DNA of 64,000 nucleotides, taken from Bacillota bacterium (GTDB lineage: Bacteria > Bacillota > Clostridia > Acetivibrionales > DSM-1351). Below, one piece after another: positions 1 through 9,039 of this stretch (its first letter is position 1; each line of letters begins with the position of its first letter). The notes under the pieces were generated by a model. It was given only the letters and a program-made list of their open reading frames with translations, was not told the DNA's origin and ran no database searches. The position numbers were made by a program, and so were the translations under genes. The stretch lies in contig JAEXFI010000005.1 of assembly GCA_023400235.1 (NCBI GenBank), positions 124,001-188,000 of the forward strand. The letters are read 5' to 3'.

Positions 1-1
1 T

Positions 2-739
2 TTACGATATAATTCTGAATTATACTATAAAAAAGCTGTTGTTAATAGAAAGAGCGATTTTGTAGAATTGAAGCTGGAGAGCTTGCTGCAGCTCCACCGT
101 GCAGTCTGCAGCCGGGTGTTGAGGCTTGCTTTTGCCGAGGCCAGCGGAAGAACTACCGGACTGGAGTACGTCCACATCGACAAGCTGCTTCAGCTGCTTG
201 CCGACGGTCGTACAGGTTCAAGGCTGGATTTGCCTTTCGGCTATATGGCGGTGAAATCCTACAGCACCATCGCTATACAAAAACATACTGATCATGTGGT
301 TGAAAGCTTTGAGTATCTTTTGAACCTGCCCGGTGAGGTGGAGATAAGCAGTATATGCTGCAAAATTATAGCAGAAGTGCACGAGTTTGACGCAGCTGAG
401 CAATGCAGGGAATTTTTAAGGGATAAACAGGACTCTTTCACGGGTTTTTTTGATTATGACATAATAAAAAACAAACTCTGTAAGGACAAGGATTTTCAGC
501 TAGTGGTAAGAAACAGGCGGGATGGTGATATTTTCAAGCCTTTAAAGGCAAATGGCACGAAAAAATTGAAGGAATACTTTATAGATATAAAGGTTCCCAG
601 AGAACAAAGGGACTACTTTCCATTAATTTCTATAAATAAGGAGATTATTTGGATTATAGGAAATAAAACAAGTGATAATTATAAAGTAACTGATAATACT
701 AAATCTGTGTTAATGATTACTTATATTAAATTTGAATAA
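2..739 (+). CDS. tilS: tRNA(Ile)-lysidine synthase, C-terminal part (5' truncated)
   Basis: The frame is open from the first bases of the window, so this is the 3' part of a gene that begins upstream. About 245 residues are visible. The end (FKPLKANGTKKLKEYFID ... PREQRDYFPLI ... IIWIIGNK) matches the C-terminal TilS domain that recognises the tRNA acceptor stem. The N-terminal PP-loop ATPase (SGGxDS) lies outside the window. The enzyme attaches lysine to the CAU anticodon of tRNA-Ile2 so that it reads AUA. A TTG at position 68 could be mistaken for a start, but the reading frame continues upstream with TilS-like sequence and there is no ribosome site. The order tilS-hpt-ftsH is standard in Firmicutes and supports the call. 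Confidence 0.9.
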   Translation, partial: LRYNSELYYKKAVVNRKSDFVELKLESLLQLHRAVCSRVLRLAFAEASGRTTGLEYVHIDKLLQLLADGRTGSRLDLPFGYMAVKSYSTIAIQKHTDHVVESFEYLLNLPGEVEISSICCKIIAEVHEFDAAEQCREFLRDKQDSFTGFFDYDIIKNKLCKDKDFQLVVRNRRDGDIFKPLKANGTKKLKEYFIDIKVPREQRDYFPLISINKEIIWIIGNKTSDNYKVTDNTKSVLMITYIKFE

Positions 740-834
740 CATGCTTATAGAAAAGATTTCCGACAGCGGCACAAATGCCGGTATAGTCAGATAAGCGATT
801 CAGGTTAAAACTTAACAAGGGGGATAAGTGGCAC

Positions 835-1374
835 ATGAACGACGTAATTGAGCACGTACTCATAACAAAAGCGGAGCTGGACAGGCAGGCTGTAGAGCTG
901 GGGGGCCGCATTTCTAGGGACTATGAAGGAGAGGAACTGGTCATAATCGGAGTATTAAAGGGAGGATTTATATTTCTGGCAGATCTGGCAAGAAATATCA
1001 GCATACCGGTTGACCTGGATTTTATTTCTGTTTCCAGCTATGGAGACTCTTCCAAATCCTCAGGAGTGGTAAAGATTATAAAGGATGTGGATATAAATAT
1101 ATCCGGAAAGCATGTTCTGATTGTTGAGGATATTATAGACACAGGCCTTACCTTGAACCATCTTGTGGAGCTTCTGAAAACCAGAGGTCCTCTCAGTGTG
1201 GAAATATGTGCAGCCCTGGACAAGCCCTCCAGAAGAAAGGCGGAAGTTCATGTTAAATACAAGGGGATAGAAATTCCGGATGAATTTGTTATAGGTTATG
1301 GTCTTGATTATGCGGGAAAATACAGGAATATCCCTGAGGTTTGCATTCTTAAAAAGGAAATTTACCAGAAATAA
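835..1374 (+). CDS. hpt: Hypoxanthine phosphoribosyltransferase
   Basis: A 179-residue purine-salvage enzyme that converts hypoxanthine or guanine plus PRPP to IMP or GMP in the cytoplasm. The PRPP-binding loop LIVEDIIDTGLTL is intact, with its two acidic residues and the TG pair. An upstream SSYGDSS segment fits the flexible catalytic loop, and the C-terminal GYGLDYAGKYRN segment fits the purine/metal-binding end. The ATG is preceded by a run of Gs (AAGGGGGAT, about 9 bases upstream). The gene lies 95 bp after tilS and before ftsH, the usual Firmicutes order, and is probably co-transcribed with tilS. Confidence 0.95.
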   Translation: MNDVIEHVLITKAELDRQAVELGGRISRDYEGEELVIIGVLKGGFIFLADLARNISIPVDLDFISVSSYGDSSKSSGVVKIIKDVDINISGKHVLIVEDIIDTGLTLNHLVELLKTRGPLSVEICAALDKPSRRKAEVHVKYKGIEIPDEFVIGYGLDYAGKYRNIPEVCILKKEIYQK

Positions 1375-1596
1375 TTAAAAAAGTGGCAGACAATTGAGTT
1401 TGTTGTGTTTTATAATTGTATATGCTAATATAATATATACTGTACGAAGGCAGGAAAAATCAAATAAACTATGGTTTCTTGTTTGAAAGAATAAAAGATT
1501 GGTATTAAATTTATAAATGGTAGAACGTAGGTGGGGTGTGTTAAATCGGCCTATGGACTGGATTTGGTACCTTGGTAAGCATAAGGAGGGAGATAT

Positions 1597-3462
1597 TTGA
1601 AATATTTTAAGGGTATCAGCTTTTATATTATTATTTTTATAATAATTTTAGTAATAATCACTTTTTATACTGCATCTGATAATCCGCCAAAGATGGAATA
1701 CGGCCAATTATTAACCCAAATGGAGGTTGGCAATGTAAAAAGTATCGGACTACAAACCGACACAGCCACCGTAGAGCTCAGAAAGCCTCTGGATGAAAAG
1801 AGCAAGGCTACGAAATATGTAGTTACAGTTCCTCCGGATGTTACATCTGCATCAGATAGATTTACAAATGCTTATGAAAACAAAATTATAGATAAATTCA
1901 ATGTTACAACTCCGCCCCAGGCACCTTGGTGGGTCTCCATTTTACCCACAATCGGATTTGTAGTTATACTTATTTTAATTTGGTTTTTCTTTATCCAGCA
2001 GTCTCAGGGCGGCGGAGGGGGCAACAGAGTGATGTCCTTCGGCAAGAGCCGTGCCAAGATGACAGTTGATGACAAGAAGAAGGTTACCTTCGAAAATGTG
2101 GCAGGTGCTGATGAGGAGAAGGAAGAGCTGGCTGAAATAGTTGAATTCCTTAAAGCTCCAAAGAAATTTGTGGAGCTGGGAGCCAGAATTCCCAAGGGTG
2201 TGCTTTTGGTGGGGCCTCCAGGTACAGGTAAGACTTTGCTGGCTAAAGCAGTATCAGGTGAAGCAGGAGTACCTTTCTTCAGCATAAGCGGATCTGACTT
2301 TGTGGAAATGTTCGTGGGTGTCGGTGCATCCCGTGTTCGTGACCTTTTTGAACAGGCTAAGAAAAATGCACCATGTATAGTTTTTATCGACGAGATTGAT
2401 GCTGTTGGAAGACATAGAGGAGCCGGACTGGGCGGCGGGCATGATGAAAGGGAACAAACTCTAAATCAGCTGCTGGTAGAAATGGATGGCTTCGGTATTA
2501 ATGAAGGAGTAATTATCCTTGCAGCCACCAACAGGCCTGACATATTGGACCCTGCCTTGCTGAGACCGGGAAGATTTGACAGAAGAGTAGTGGTAGGACT
2601 TCCTGATATAAAAGGCAGGGAGCAGATTTTAAAGGTCCACTCCAGGGGCAAGCCTTTTTCAGAGGATGTTAAGCTGGATGATCTTGCAAGAATAACACCC
2701 GGCTTTACAGGCGCTGATTTGGAGAATCTGCTCAATGAGGCAGCCTTGCTTACGGCCAGAGCCAATAAAAAGAAAATAGGAAATGAAGAAATCAAGGAAG
2801 CTGCCTTCAAGGTAATGATGGGTCCTGAGAAGAAGAGCCGTGTTATGAGTGAGAAAGATAAAAAGGTTACGGCATTCCATGAAGCAGGCCATGCAATAGC
2901 TATCAAGCTTGTATCTACAAGCCAGAAGGTTGACAGGGTTTCAATCATTCCGGCAGGTATGGCAGGCGGCTATACTGCCAGCAGACCGCAGGAGGACAAG
3001 AGCTACCATACTAAATCCCAGTTGATTGAAGAAATCATCATTGCACTTGGGGGAAGGGCTGCCGAGCAGATTATACTTGATGAAGTCAGCACAGGTGCGT
3101 CCAGTGATTTGAAGAAGGTTAACCAGATTGCAAAGAATATGGTTACAAAGTACGGTATGAGCGAAAAGCTTGGAAATATGATTTTCGGCAATGAAAACGA
3201 TGAAGTATTTATAGGCAGAGACCTGGCCCACTCAAGAGATTACAGCGATGAAATCGCCGCTATAATTGACAATGAGGTTAAGAGCATCATAGACAATGCG
3301 TATGAAAGAACCCTTAGACTTTTAAGGGACAATATTGATAAGCTTAACAGACTGGCGGAAATACTTCTGGACAAGGAAAAGGTTGAAGGTGCAGAATTTG
3401 AAGCAATATTCGACGGTGTAGCGCTGGAAGGTGCCACAACCACACCTCAATTAGAAGGCTGA
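1597..3462 (+). CDS. ftsH: ATP-dependent zinc metalloprotease FtsH
   Basis: A membrane-anchored AAA+ protease of 621 residues that degrades misfolded membrane proteins and short-lived regulators. Visible parts are an N-terminal membrane segment (about residues 8-25), an extracytoplasmic domain, a second membrane segment (about 112-133), and a glycine-rich linker. Then come the AAA module with Walker A GPPGTGKT (206-213), Walker B VFIDEIDAVG and an arginine-finger region, and the zinc site HEAGH (428-432). The start is TTG, chosen because a strong AAGGAGG sits 7 bases upstream. The 222-bp gap before it contains possible promoter pieces (TTGAAA at 1483 and TAAATT 17 bp further on), so ftsH may have its own promoter. 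A terminator follows. Confidence 0.97.
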   Translation: MKYFKGISFYIIIFIIILVIITFYTASDNPPKMEYGQLLTQMEVGNVKSIGLQTDTATVELRKPLDEKSKATKYVVTVPPDVTSASDRFTNAYENKIIDKFNVTTPPQAPWWVSILPTIGFVVILILIWFFFIQQSQGGGGGNRVMSFGKSRAKMTVDDKKKVTFENVAGADEEKEELAEIVEFLKAPKKFVELGARIPKGVLLVGPPGTGKTLLAKAVSGEAGVPFFSISGSDFVEMFVGVGASRVRDLFEQAKKNAPCIVFIDEIDAVGRHRGAGLGGGHDEREQTLNQLLVEMDGFGINEGVIILAATNRPDILDPALLRPGRFDRRVVVGLPDIKGREQILKVHSRGKPFSEDVKLDDLARITPGFTGADLENLLNEAALLTARANKKKIGNEEIKEAAFKVMMGPEKKSRVMSEKDKKVTAFHEAGHAIAIKLVSTSQKVDRVSIIPAGMAGGYTASRPQEDKSYHTKSQLIEEIIIALGGRAAEQIILDEVSTGASSDLKKVNQIAKNMVTKYGMSEKLGNMIFGNENDEVFIGRDLAHSRDYSDEIAAIIDNEVKSIIDNAYERTLRLLRDNIDKLNRLAEILLDKEKVEGAEFEAIFDGVALEGATTTPQLEG

Positions 3463-3479
3463 CAAATTTAAAACAGCAC

Positions 3480-3512
3480 AAGGGCTTGCTCATAACTGGG
3501 CAAGCCCTTAGT
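3480..3512 (+). terminator. Rho-independent terminator after ftsH
   Basis: A perfect 10-bp stem (AAGGGCTTGC at 3480-3489 and GCAAGCCCTT at 3500-3509) lies 18 bp after the ftsH stop. The T-tract is short and broken (TTAGTTTAT), so termination may be partial. It separates the housekeeping genes from the sugar locus. Confidence 0.7.
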
Positions 3513-3558
3513 TTATCTCCCCTGGGGTGTGCGGTTTCCTGAATACATATTAATCCTG

Positions 3559-3587
3559 TTGAAAGATGTTTCCTTTTAGATTATAAT
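3559..3587 (+). promoter_or_regulatory. Sigma-A promoter of the two-component operon
   Basis: TTGAAA (3559-3564), a 17-bp spacer and TATAAT (3582-3587) form a near-consensus vegetative promoter. Transcription would start near 3594, leaving a leader of about 65 nt before the kinase ATG at 3659. The promoter overlaps an upstream in-frame start candidate at 3587, which argues against that start. Confidence 0.7.
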
Positions 3588-3658
3588 TGGGAAATATTAA
3601 AAAGATATATGGACTCAATAGTGTGGAGCGGAAAAACCCGGGTTGTATGGAGGCGGAG

Positions 3659-5383
3659 ATGAAAAAAGAGTTGTGGCGCAAATCGGTGTTGAGGAGATTA
3701 ATCATATCATTTATTTTGATTCTTATGCCAATATATATACTGAGTATAGCTATATATGACCTTGGCATCAGCACTCTCAGAAAAGAAATATCCAATTCTA
3801 TTGTTTCACAACTTTCCTTTTACAGAGACAGTCTTGAAAATGACATTAACAGGGTAAGAACACTTGAAATCGAACTGGTCAATGACAAGGATCTGAGCCG
3901 CCTGTCCGCAATTCCGGAATCCATGGACAGCATCCAGCAGATGGAAAGGATACTCAGGGTACAGCAGCGGCTGTATGCAATCAAAAACAGCAGCAAGTAT
4001 ATTGGAGATATTTATGTCATGGTGCCGGCTCTTGAGAGGACTATATCGGCAACCTCAGTATCCGAATTTGACAAGGTACGTTATGACAGGCTCAAGAACC
4101 TGGACTCTCAGCCGGATGCCACTATGGATAAAAACGTAATAAAGTATATGACAGTTTCGTATCCCTTTTCATACACCGTAAGTAAGGAGAAACTTTTTAT
4201 AATTGTTATTGAAATATCTAAGGACAAAGTAGTAGAGGCCTTGCAGTCAATGACGCAAAACTCCACGGAGGGCGTTATATTTGTAAACAAGGCCAACAAA
4301 TCTGTTATTGCTGCAAATAATAATACGGACCTGAACCAAAATGTCTACAATCAGATATCCACCAAGGATAACGGTGCACAGGTAGTGCACGTGAACAATA
4401 ACAGGTATCTGGCGGTATCAATAACCTCAAATGTCTTTAATTCTACCCTCTGCAAATACCTGCCTGAGGATTCGGTATTTCATGCTCTTGAAAAGTACAG
4501 TAAATGGTTTTTGCTGCTGACAGTTTCTGCGGGGGTCATAATTGTTCTGTATTCCATGTATATGTACCAGTTTATACACAAACCTATCGGAAAACTGGCG
4601 GAATCCTTTAAAAAAGTTGAAAAAGGCGATTTCGATATAAACATAGAGCACAGGCACGATGATGAATTCCGTTATATCTACCACAGGTTTAACTCCATGG
4701 TGGACAACCTGAAGAACCTGGTTGATCAGGTTTACAAACAAAAGATACTTGTGCAGAGGTCGGAAATGAAGCAGCTTCAGTCCCAAATCAGACCACATTT
4801 TTTGTATAACAGCTTTTTCATACTGAACACAATGGCCAGAGTGGGTGATTACGATAACCTTGAAATATTTACTGAGCAGTTGGGCCAGTACTTCCAGTTC
4901 ATAACAAGAAATGCTGCGGATGAGGTGACTATCGAAAAGGAAGTCAATCATGCAAGGGTATATTCCGAGATACAGGCCATGCGCTTTTCAAATCAGATCA
5001 AAGTCAGGTTTGACGCCCTTCCGGACAACTTTAAGTCCTTGATTGTTCCGAGGCTTATATTGCAGCCGGTTATCGAAAATGCCTTCGAGCACGGGTTAAC
5101 CATGTCAAATGGCAAGGGATTGCTTATAATCAGCTTTGAGAAGCTGGAAATAGAATACAGGATAATAGTGGAGGACAATGGAGGCAATCTGGACCAGCAC
5201 ATACTGGAAACTATGAGAAAATCTCTTGATGATAATTCTGAGAGCGCAGAGGTAACAGGCTTGCAAAATATACATCAAAGGCTTAAACTCAAGTTTGGTC
5301 CGCAGAGCGGTTTGTCCCTTGAAAAAGGGGAAATGGGAGGACTAAGGGTTACCATCACGGTCATGCAGGAAGAGGAGGAATAA
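3659..5383 (+). CDS. Sensor histidine kinase, YesM (LytS/HisKA_7TM-independent) family
   Basis: A membrane sensor kinase of 574 residues that probably senses extracellular sugar and phosphorylates the adjacent regulator. Membrane segment 1 (about residues 13-33) is followed by an extracellular sensor of about 250 residues and membrane segment 2 (about 281-303). Then come a HAMP segment, the His_kinase domain with phospho-acceptor H380 in QIRPHFLYNSF, and a HATPase_c domain with the N-box VIENAFEHG. The ATG at 3659 was chosen because GGAGG lies 5 bases upstream. A longer frame from 3587 would start inside the promoter. The gene ends 1 base before the response regulator, so the two are translationally coupled. 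Confidence 0.9.
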   Translation: MKKELWRKSVLRRLIISFILILMPIYILSIAIYDLGISTLRKEISNSIVSQLSFYRDSLENDINRVRTLEIELVNDKDLSRLSAIPESMDSIQQMERILRVQQRLYAIKNSSKYIGDIYVMVPALERTISATSVSEFDKVRYDRLKNLDSQPDATMDKNVIKYMTVSYPFSYTVSKEKLFIIVIEISKDKVVEALQSMTQNSTEGVIFVNKANKSVIAANNNTDLNQNVYNQISTKDNGAQVVHVNNNRYLAVSITSNVFNSTLCKYLPEDSVFHALEKYSKWFLLLTVSAGVIIVLYSMYMYQFIHKPIGKLAESFKKVEKGDFDINIEHRHDDEFRYIYHRFNSMVDNLKNLVDQVYKQKILVQRSEMKQLQSQIRPHFLYNSFFILNTMARVGDYDNLEIFTEQLGQYFQFITRNAADEVTIEKEVNHARVYSEIQAMRFSNQIKVRFDALPDNFKSLIVPRLILQPVIENAFEHGLTMSNGKGLLIISFEKLEIEYRIIVEDNGGNLDQHILETMRKSLDDNSESAEVTGLQNIHQRLKLKFGPQSGLSLEKGEMGGLRVTITVMQEEEE

Positions 5384-5384
5384 G

Positions 5385-7049
5385 ATGTTTAGACTGCTTG
5401 TAGTAGATGATGAAGCAATAATTGCCGATGGTCTCTGTGAGGTACTGGGCAGTATCAGAGAGGTAGAACTGGATATATATAAGGCCTACTCGGGGCAGGA
5501 GGCCTTGAACTTGTTAAACAAAACAAGGATTGACATTGTCCTGACCGATATATGTATGCCTGAAATGACCGGAATTCAACTTTTGGAGACAATCCGCAGC
5601 AAATGGCCGGAATGTAAGGTGATATTTCTCACCGGGCACAGTGAATTTGAATATGTATATACTGCCATCCAAAGCGAAGGAGTCAGTTATATTCTTAAAA
5701 CCGAGGGCTATGGAAAAATAATAGATACAGTAACCAGAACTGCATTGAAAATAGAAGAAAATATGAAAAGCACCGCTCTTGTAAGACAGGCCCAGGAACA
5801 GATAGGAACTACCCAGGGTCTGCTTCAGACCATCTTTCTGAGGAGTTTGTTAAACGAAGAGATTGGTATGTCAGAAATAAAGCAGCAGCAGTTTGATGAG
5901 CTGGAAATCCCTCTGTCAATAAAGGAGCCTGTTGTAATGCTGGCTGGAAGAATAGACGATATTCCAAAAGGAACCCCATATTCAGACAGAACAGAATGGT
6001 TTATGAGCATAAAGCTTATTGCGGAACAATATATGTCAACTAAAACTAAGTTTATAAGCTTTAATCATAACAACTCCACTATGGTCTGGTTCCTGCAGCC
6101 GGTCATAGGAGATAAAAGGCACGTCCAGGAAGAGGATTGGAACCACATGCATACTTTTATTAAGGGTATTGCGGAGTTGGTGCAGGAATCCTTTATAAGC
6201 ACCACCGGGAAGTCTGTTTCTTTTGTTCTGGATGATAAGCCTGTGAGCTGGAGGGGAATTCAGGACAGGTACTTTACTCTCAAAATGCTTCTGAATTACA
6301 GAATAGGAAAAGGTGAGGGGCTGCTTTTATCAGATACAACCCTCCTTGAAAGGGATCTCCAGAAGCATTCCGGGATAGGAAGGGATACCTCTGGCCGCAG
6401 GGTTGTGGACCTGGCAGAAATCCTTGAAAACGGTACCAAGGAAGAATTCCTTTCTTGCCTTATGACATTAGCTGAAAAGTTGACGGTTATACCAAGCATG
6501 CATGATATAGTAGCTGTGGAGCAGTATTATTCCATAGCGCTTGTAATACTGTCACACATAAACAAATGGAATCTTACAGAAAAGATTGCCTTTAAAATCA
6601 GCATGTATAAGCTTATGAACCTGGAATACCACGAGTCTTGGAAATATGCAGTGGAGTATCTTAAGCAGCTTGGAGAAATATTGTTTGAAATAAAAGACAG
6701 CGAAGAAGAAAAAAGGGCCCAGGATGTTATTGGTATTGTTCAAAAGCACATAAATGAAAATCTGCATCTGCAGGATGAGGTTTCACTGGTCCGGCTTGCA
6801 GAAATAGTGTATTTCAATCCCTCCTATCTTTCTCGCCTGTTTAAGCAGGTAACGGGCAAGAATCTTTCCGACTATATAAGTGAGAGTCGTGTAAAAAAGG
6901 CCAAAAAGATGCTGGAGAACCCTGACTACAAAATCCATGAGATTTCTGAAGCGGTGGGTTATCTGAGTGCCACAAACTTTGCACGGTTCTTTAAAAAGAT
7001 TACTTCCATGACCCCCCAGGAGTACAGGGACTCAAAACTTATCAAGTAA
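5385..7049 (+). CDS. Response regulator, YesN type (receiver plus AraC DNA-binding domain)
   Basis: A transcription factor of 554 residues. The N-terminal receiver has the acidic pair in VVDDEA and the phospho-acceptor D55 in IVLTDICMPEMTG. A long poorly conserved middle follows, then two AraC-type helix-turn-helix motifs at the C-terminus (LVRLAEIVYFNPSYLSRLFKQ and the IHEISEAVGYL...NFARFFKK segment). With the YesM-like kinase it forms a typical two-component pair controlling CUT1 sugar transporters. AraC-type proteins bind direct repeats near the -35 box. Matching tandem repeats lie at 7046-7084 and 10575-10613, so those promoters are its likely targets (inference). Confidence 0.92.
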   Translation: MFRLLVVDDEAIIADGLCEVLGSIREVELDIYKAYSGQEALNLLNKTRIDIVLTDICMPEMTGIQLLETIRSKWPECKVIFLTGHSEFEYVYTAIQSEGVSYILKTEGYGKIIDTVTRTALKIEENMKSTALVRQAQEQIGTTQGLLQTIFLRSLLNEEIGMSEIKQQQFDELEIPLSIKEPVVMLAGRIDDIPKGTPYSDRTEWFMSIKLIAEQYMSTKTKFISFNHNNSTMVWFLQPVIGDKRHVQEEDWNHMHTFIKGIAELVQESFISTTGKSVSFVLDDKPVSWRGIQDRYFTLKMLLNYRIGKGEGLLLSDTTLLERDLQKHSGIGRDTSGRRVVDLAEILENGTKEEFLSCLMTLAEKLTVIPSMHDIVAVEQYYSIALVILSHINKWNLTEKIAFKISMYKLMNLEYHESWKYAVEYLKQLGEILFEIKDSEEEKRAQDVIGIVQKHINENLHLQDEVSLVRLAEIVYFNPSYLSRLFKQVTGKNLSDYISESRVKKAKKMLENPDYKIHEISEAVGYLSATNFARFFKKITSMTPQEYRDSKLIK

Positions 7050-7108
7050 AGAGATGATTTGAATGTAAAGATATGAATATTGTTCAGCTATGTTGCCACC
7101 CGTATAAT
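7046..7108 (+). promoter_or_regulatory. Regulated promoter with tandem activator repeats, upstream of the permease genes
   Basis: Two direct repeats begin at 7046 (GTAAAGAGATGATTTGAAT, diverged) and 7065 (GTAAAGATATGAATATTGTT), a 19-bp period. The second runs into a weak -35 (TTGTTC, 7080-7085), followed by a 17-bp spacer and TATAAT (7103-7108). The promoter at 10575-10637 has the same period and the same 38-bp distance from second repeat to -10. This fits activation by the upstream AraC-type regulator. The first repeat overlaps the regulator's stop codon. Confidence 0.75.
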
Positions 7109-7173
7109 TTAATTGTAGGTACTACACTAGTTATTAATCTTACTACGGTGCTAAATTAAAGGAGGAGGCAATT

Positions 7174-8073
7174 ATGATCAGCGGGAAAAAGCTGAGGCAA
7201 CTACCTCTGCATATCATGGTTATACCAGGGGTCATCTTAACATTCATTTACCATTACATTCCCATGTTCGGAATAGTTATGGCATTTCAAAAGTTCGTTC
7301 CAGCCAAGGGATTTTTCAAATCAAAATGGGTGGGATTTGACAATTTTGAATATATGCTCAATTTACCTAATATTAAAACGGTAATATATAATACGGTATT
7401 TATATCGATTATGAAAATAGTTGTAGGTCTTATAGTCCCCGTTGCATTTGCATTACTGCTGAATGAAATGCGCAGGGAAAAATACAAGAGAACCTTACAG
7501 ACCATCATATATTTTCCTCACTTTCTTTCATGGGTAATCCTTGGCGGAATACTTGTGGATGTTCTTTCTCCATCAAGCGGTATTATTAATGAAATACTTG
7601 GTCTTTTCGGCATAGACCCTATATTTTTTCTGGGGGATGCAAAGTGGTTTCCCTTTACAATGGTATTAACCAACGTATGGAAAAACTTCGGCTATGACAC
7701 CATTGTCTATCTTGCAGCGCTAACCAGCATTGATATGGCACTATATGAAGCGGCATACGTGGATGGTGCCGGACGCTGGAAGCAGACTCTTCATGTTACT
7801 ATTCCGGGAATACTGCCCATAGTGACGCTTATGACGGTTCTTGCACTTGGGAACATATTGAACGCCGGTTTCGACCAGGTAATTAACCTATACAGCCCAC
7901 AGGTCTATAGTACAGGAGATATTCTGGATACTCTGGTATACAGGATAGGTCTTGTGGAGGCGCAATACAGTGTGGCAACCGCAGTAGGACTCTTCAAATC
8001 GGTAATTTCTCTGGTACTTATATTGTTATCCAATAAACTGGCTAATAAGTATGCCGGATATAGAATATTCTAG
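7174..8073 (+). CDS. Sugar ABC transporter permease, LplB/CUT1 type
   Basis: An integral membrane permease of 299 residues for a binding-protein-dependent sugar importer. About six membrane segments are visible, and the EAA loop that contacts the ATPase is present (YEAAYVDGAGRWKQTLHVTIPGI). Start ATG has GGAGGAGG 6 bases upstream. It is followed after 15 bp by the partner permease. The binding protein is encoded at 10680. No ATPase gene is present in the locus; a shared MsmK-type ATPase elsewhere in the genome is the usual solution for this family. Confidence 0.93.
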   Translation: MISGKKLRQLPLHIMVIPGVILTFIYHYIPMFGIVMAFQKFVPAKGFFKSKWVGFDNFEYMLNLPNIKTVIYNTVFISIMKIVVGLIVPVAFALLLNEMRREKYKRTLQTIIYFPHFLSWVILGGILVDVLSPSSGIINEILGLFGIDPIFFLGDAKWFPFTMVLTNVWKNFGYDTIVYLAALTSIDMALYEAAYVDGAGRWKQTLHVTIPGILPIVTLMTVLALGNILNAGFDQVINLYSPQVYSTGDILDTLVYRIGLVEAQYSVATAVGLFKSVISLVLILLSNKLANKYAGYRIF

Positions 8074-8088
8074 GGAGGATGGTATAAA

Positions 8089-8973
8089 ATGAAAAATTAT
8101 TCAACAGTAGGCTCTAGAGCATTTACTATATTTAATTATTTATTTCTCAGCCTGGCGGCTTTCGGATGTCTTTTGCCGCTGATAAATGTTCTGGCAGTAT
8201 CTTTCAGCTCAAAATCTGCGGCGGCGGCTGGTTATGTAAAGCTATGGCCTGTGGAGTTTACGCTGGATTCATATGTGTATGCTCTTAAAAAGCAGGAATT
8301 TTTGGCGGCCTTCCTGGTTTCCGTTAAAAGAATAGGTCTGGGGTATATTATTAATATGATTTTGACAATATTTATAGCATACCCTCTGGCAAAGGAAAAA
8401 TCAGAGTTTTCAGCACGTAACATATATGCATGGTTTTTTATTATCACAATGCTTTTCGGAGGCGGATTGATTCCAACCTATATGGTTGTCAGGTATACAG
8501 GCCTGATTGACTCAATATGGGCGTTGATAATACCTAATGCCGTACCGGTATTCAATGTCATTCTCTTAATGAACTTCTTCAGAGGACTTCCTAAGGAAAT
8601 AGAAGAGGCGGCGTATATAGACGGCTGTGACTACTGGAGAACACTTTTTAGGATAGTGCTTCCGCTTTCACTGCCATCCATTGCCACCCTGTCGCTGTTT
8701 GTGCTGGTAGGCCACTGGAACGGTTGGTTTGATGGGCTTATATATATGAATTCAACAAGCAAATGGCCGCTGCAGAGTTACCTGCGTTCCATCATAATAA
8801 ATTCAGATACTATGATGAGTGCCAGCGATGAGCTGGCAACGATGGGAAACGTATCCAACAGAACCTTTAACGCAGCGCAGGTATTTCTGGCTGCCGTCCC
8901 TGTGCTGGCCGTATATCCTTTCCTTCAGAAGTATTTTATGAAGGGACTTGTAATGGGAAGTGTTAAGGGATAA
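8089..8973 (+). CDS. Sugar ABC transporter permease, YtcP/CUT1 type
   Basis: The second permease subunit, 294 residues, with about six hydrophobic segments. It has the EAA loop (IEEAAYIDGCDYWRTLFRIVLPLS) and the family's C-terminal end (YPFLQKYFMKGLVMGSVKG), typical of YtcP-like proteins paired with LplB. GGGAGGAT precedes the ATG. It should form a heterodimer with the product of the gene 15 bp upstream. A hairpin and then the GH43 gene follow, presumably on the same transcript. Confidence 0.93.
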   Translation: MKNYSTVGSRAFTIFNYLFLSLAAFGCLLPLINVLAVSFSSKSAAAAGYVKLWPVEFTLDSYVYALKKQEFLAAFLVSVKRIGLGYIINMILTIFIAYPLAKEKSEFSARNIYAWFFIITMLFGGGLIPTYMVVRYTGLIDSIWALIIPNAVPVFNVILLMNFFRGLPKEIEEAAYIDGCDYWRTLFRIVLPLSLPSIATLSLFVLVGHWNGWFDGLIYMNSTSKWPLQSYLRSIIINSDTMMSASDELATMGNVSNRTFNAAQVFLAAVPVLAVYPFLQKYFMKGLVMGSVKG

Positions 8974-9000
8974 GCTCGTATGGCAAAATTATGACTATTG

Positions 9001-9026
9001 GCCTGCCTTATGATTTTTTGGCAGGC
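9001..9026 (+). other. Intercistronic hairpin before the GH43 gene
   Basis: GCCTGCC (9001-9007) and GGCAGGC (9020-9026) form a perfect 7-bp G+C-rich stem with a 12-nt loop containing TTTTTT. It sits just before the ribosome site of the GH43 gene. It may trim or stabilise the mRNA or lower expression of the downstream gene; a terminator is unlikely because no T-tract follows the stem. Confidence 0.45.
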
Positions 9027-9039
9027 GGGGAGACACATT

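Noticed and set aside
1394..1434. TTGAGT and two TATAAT sequences after hpt
   Set aside because: The spacings are 11 bp or over 20 bp, not compatible with a standard promoter.
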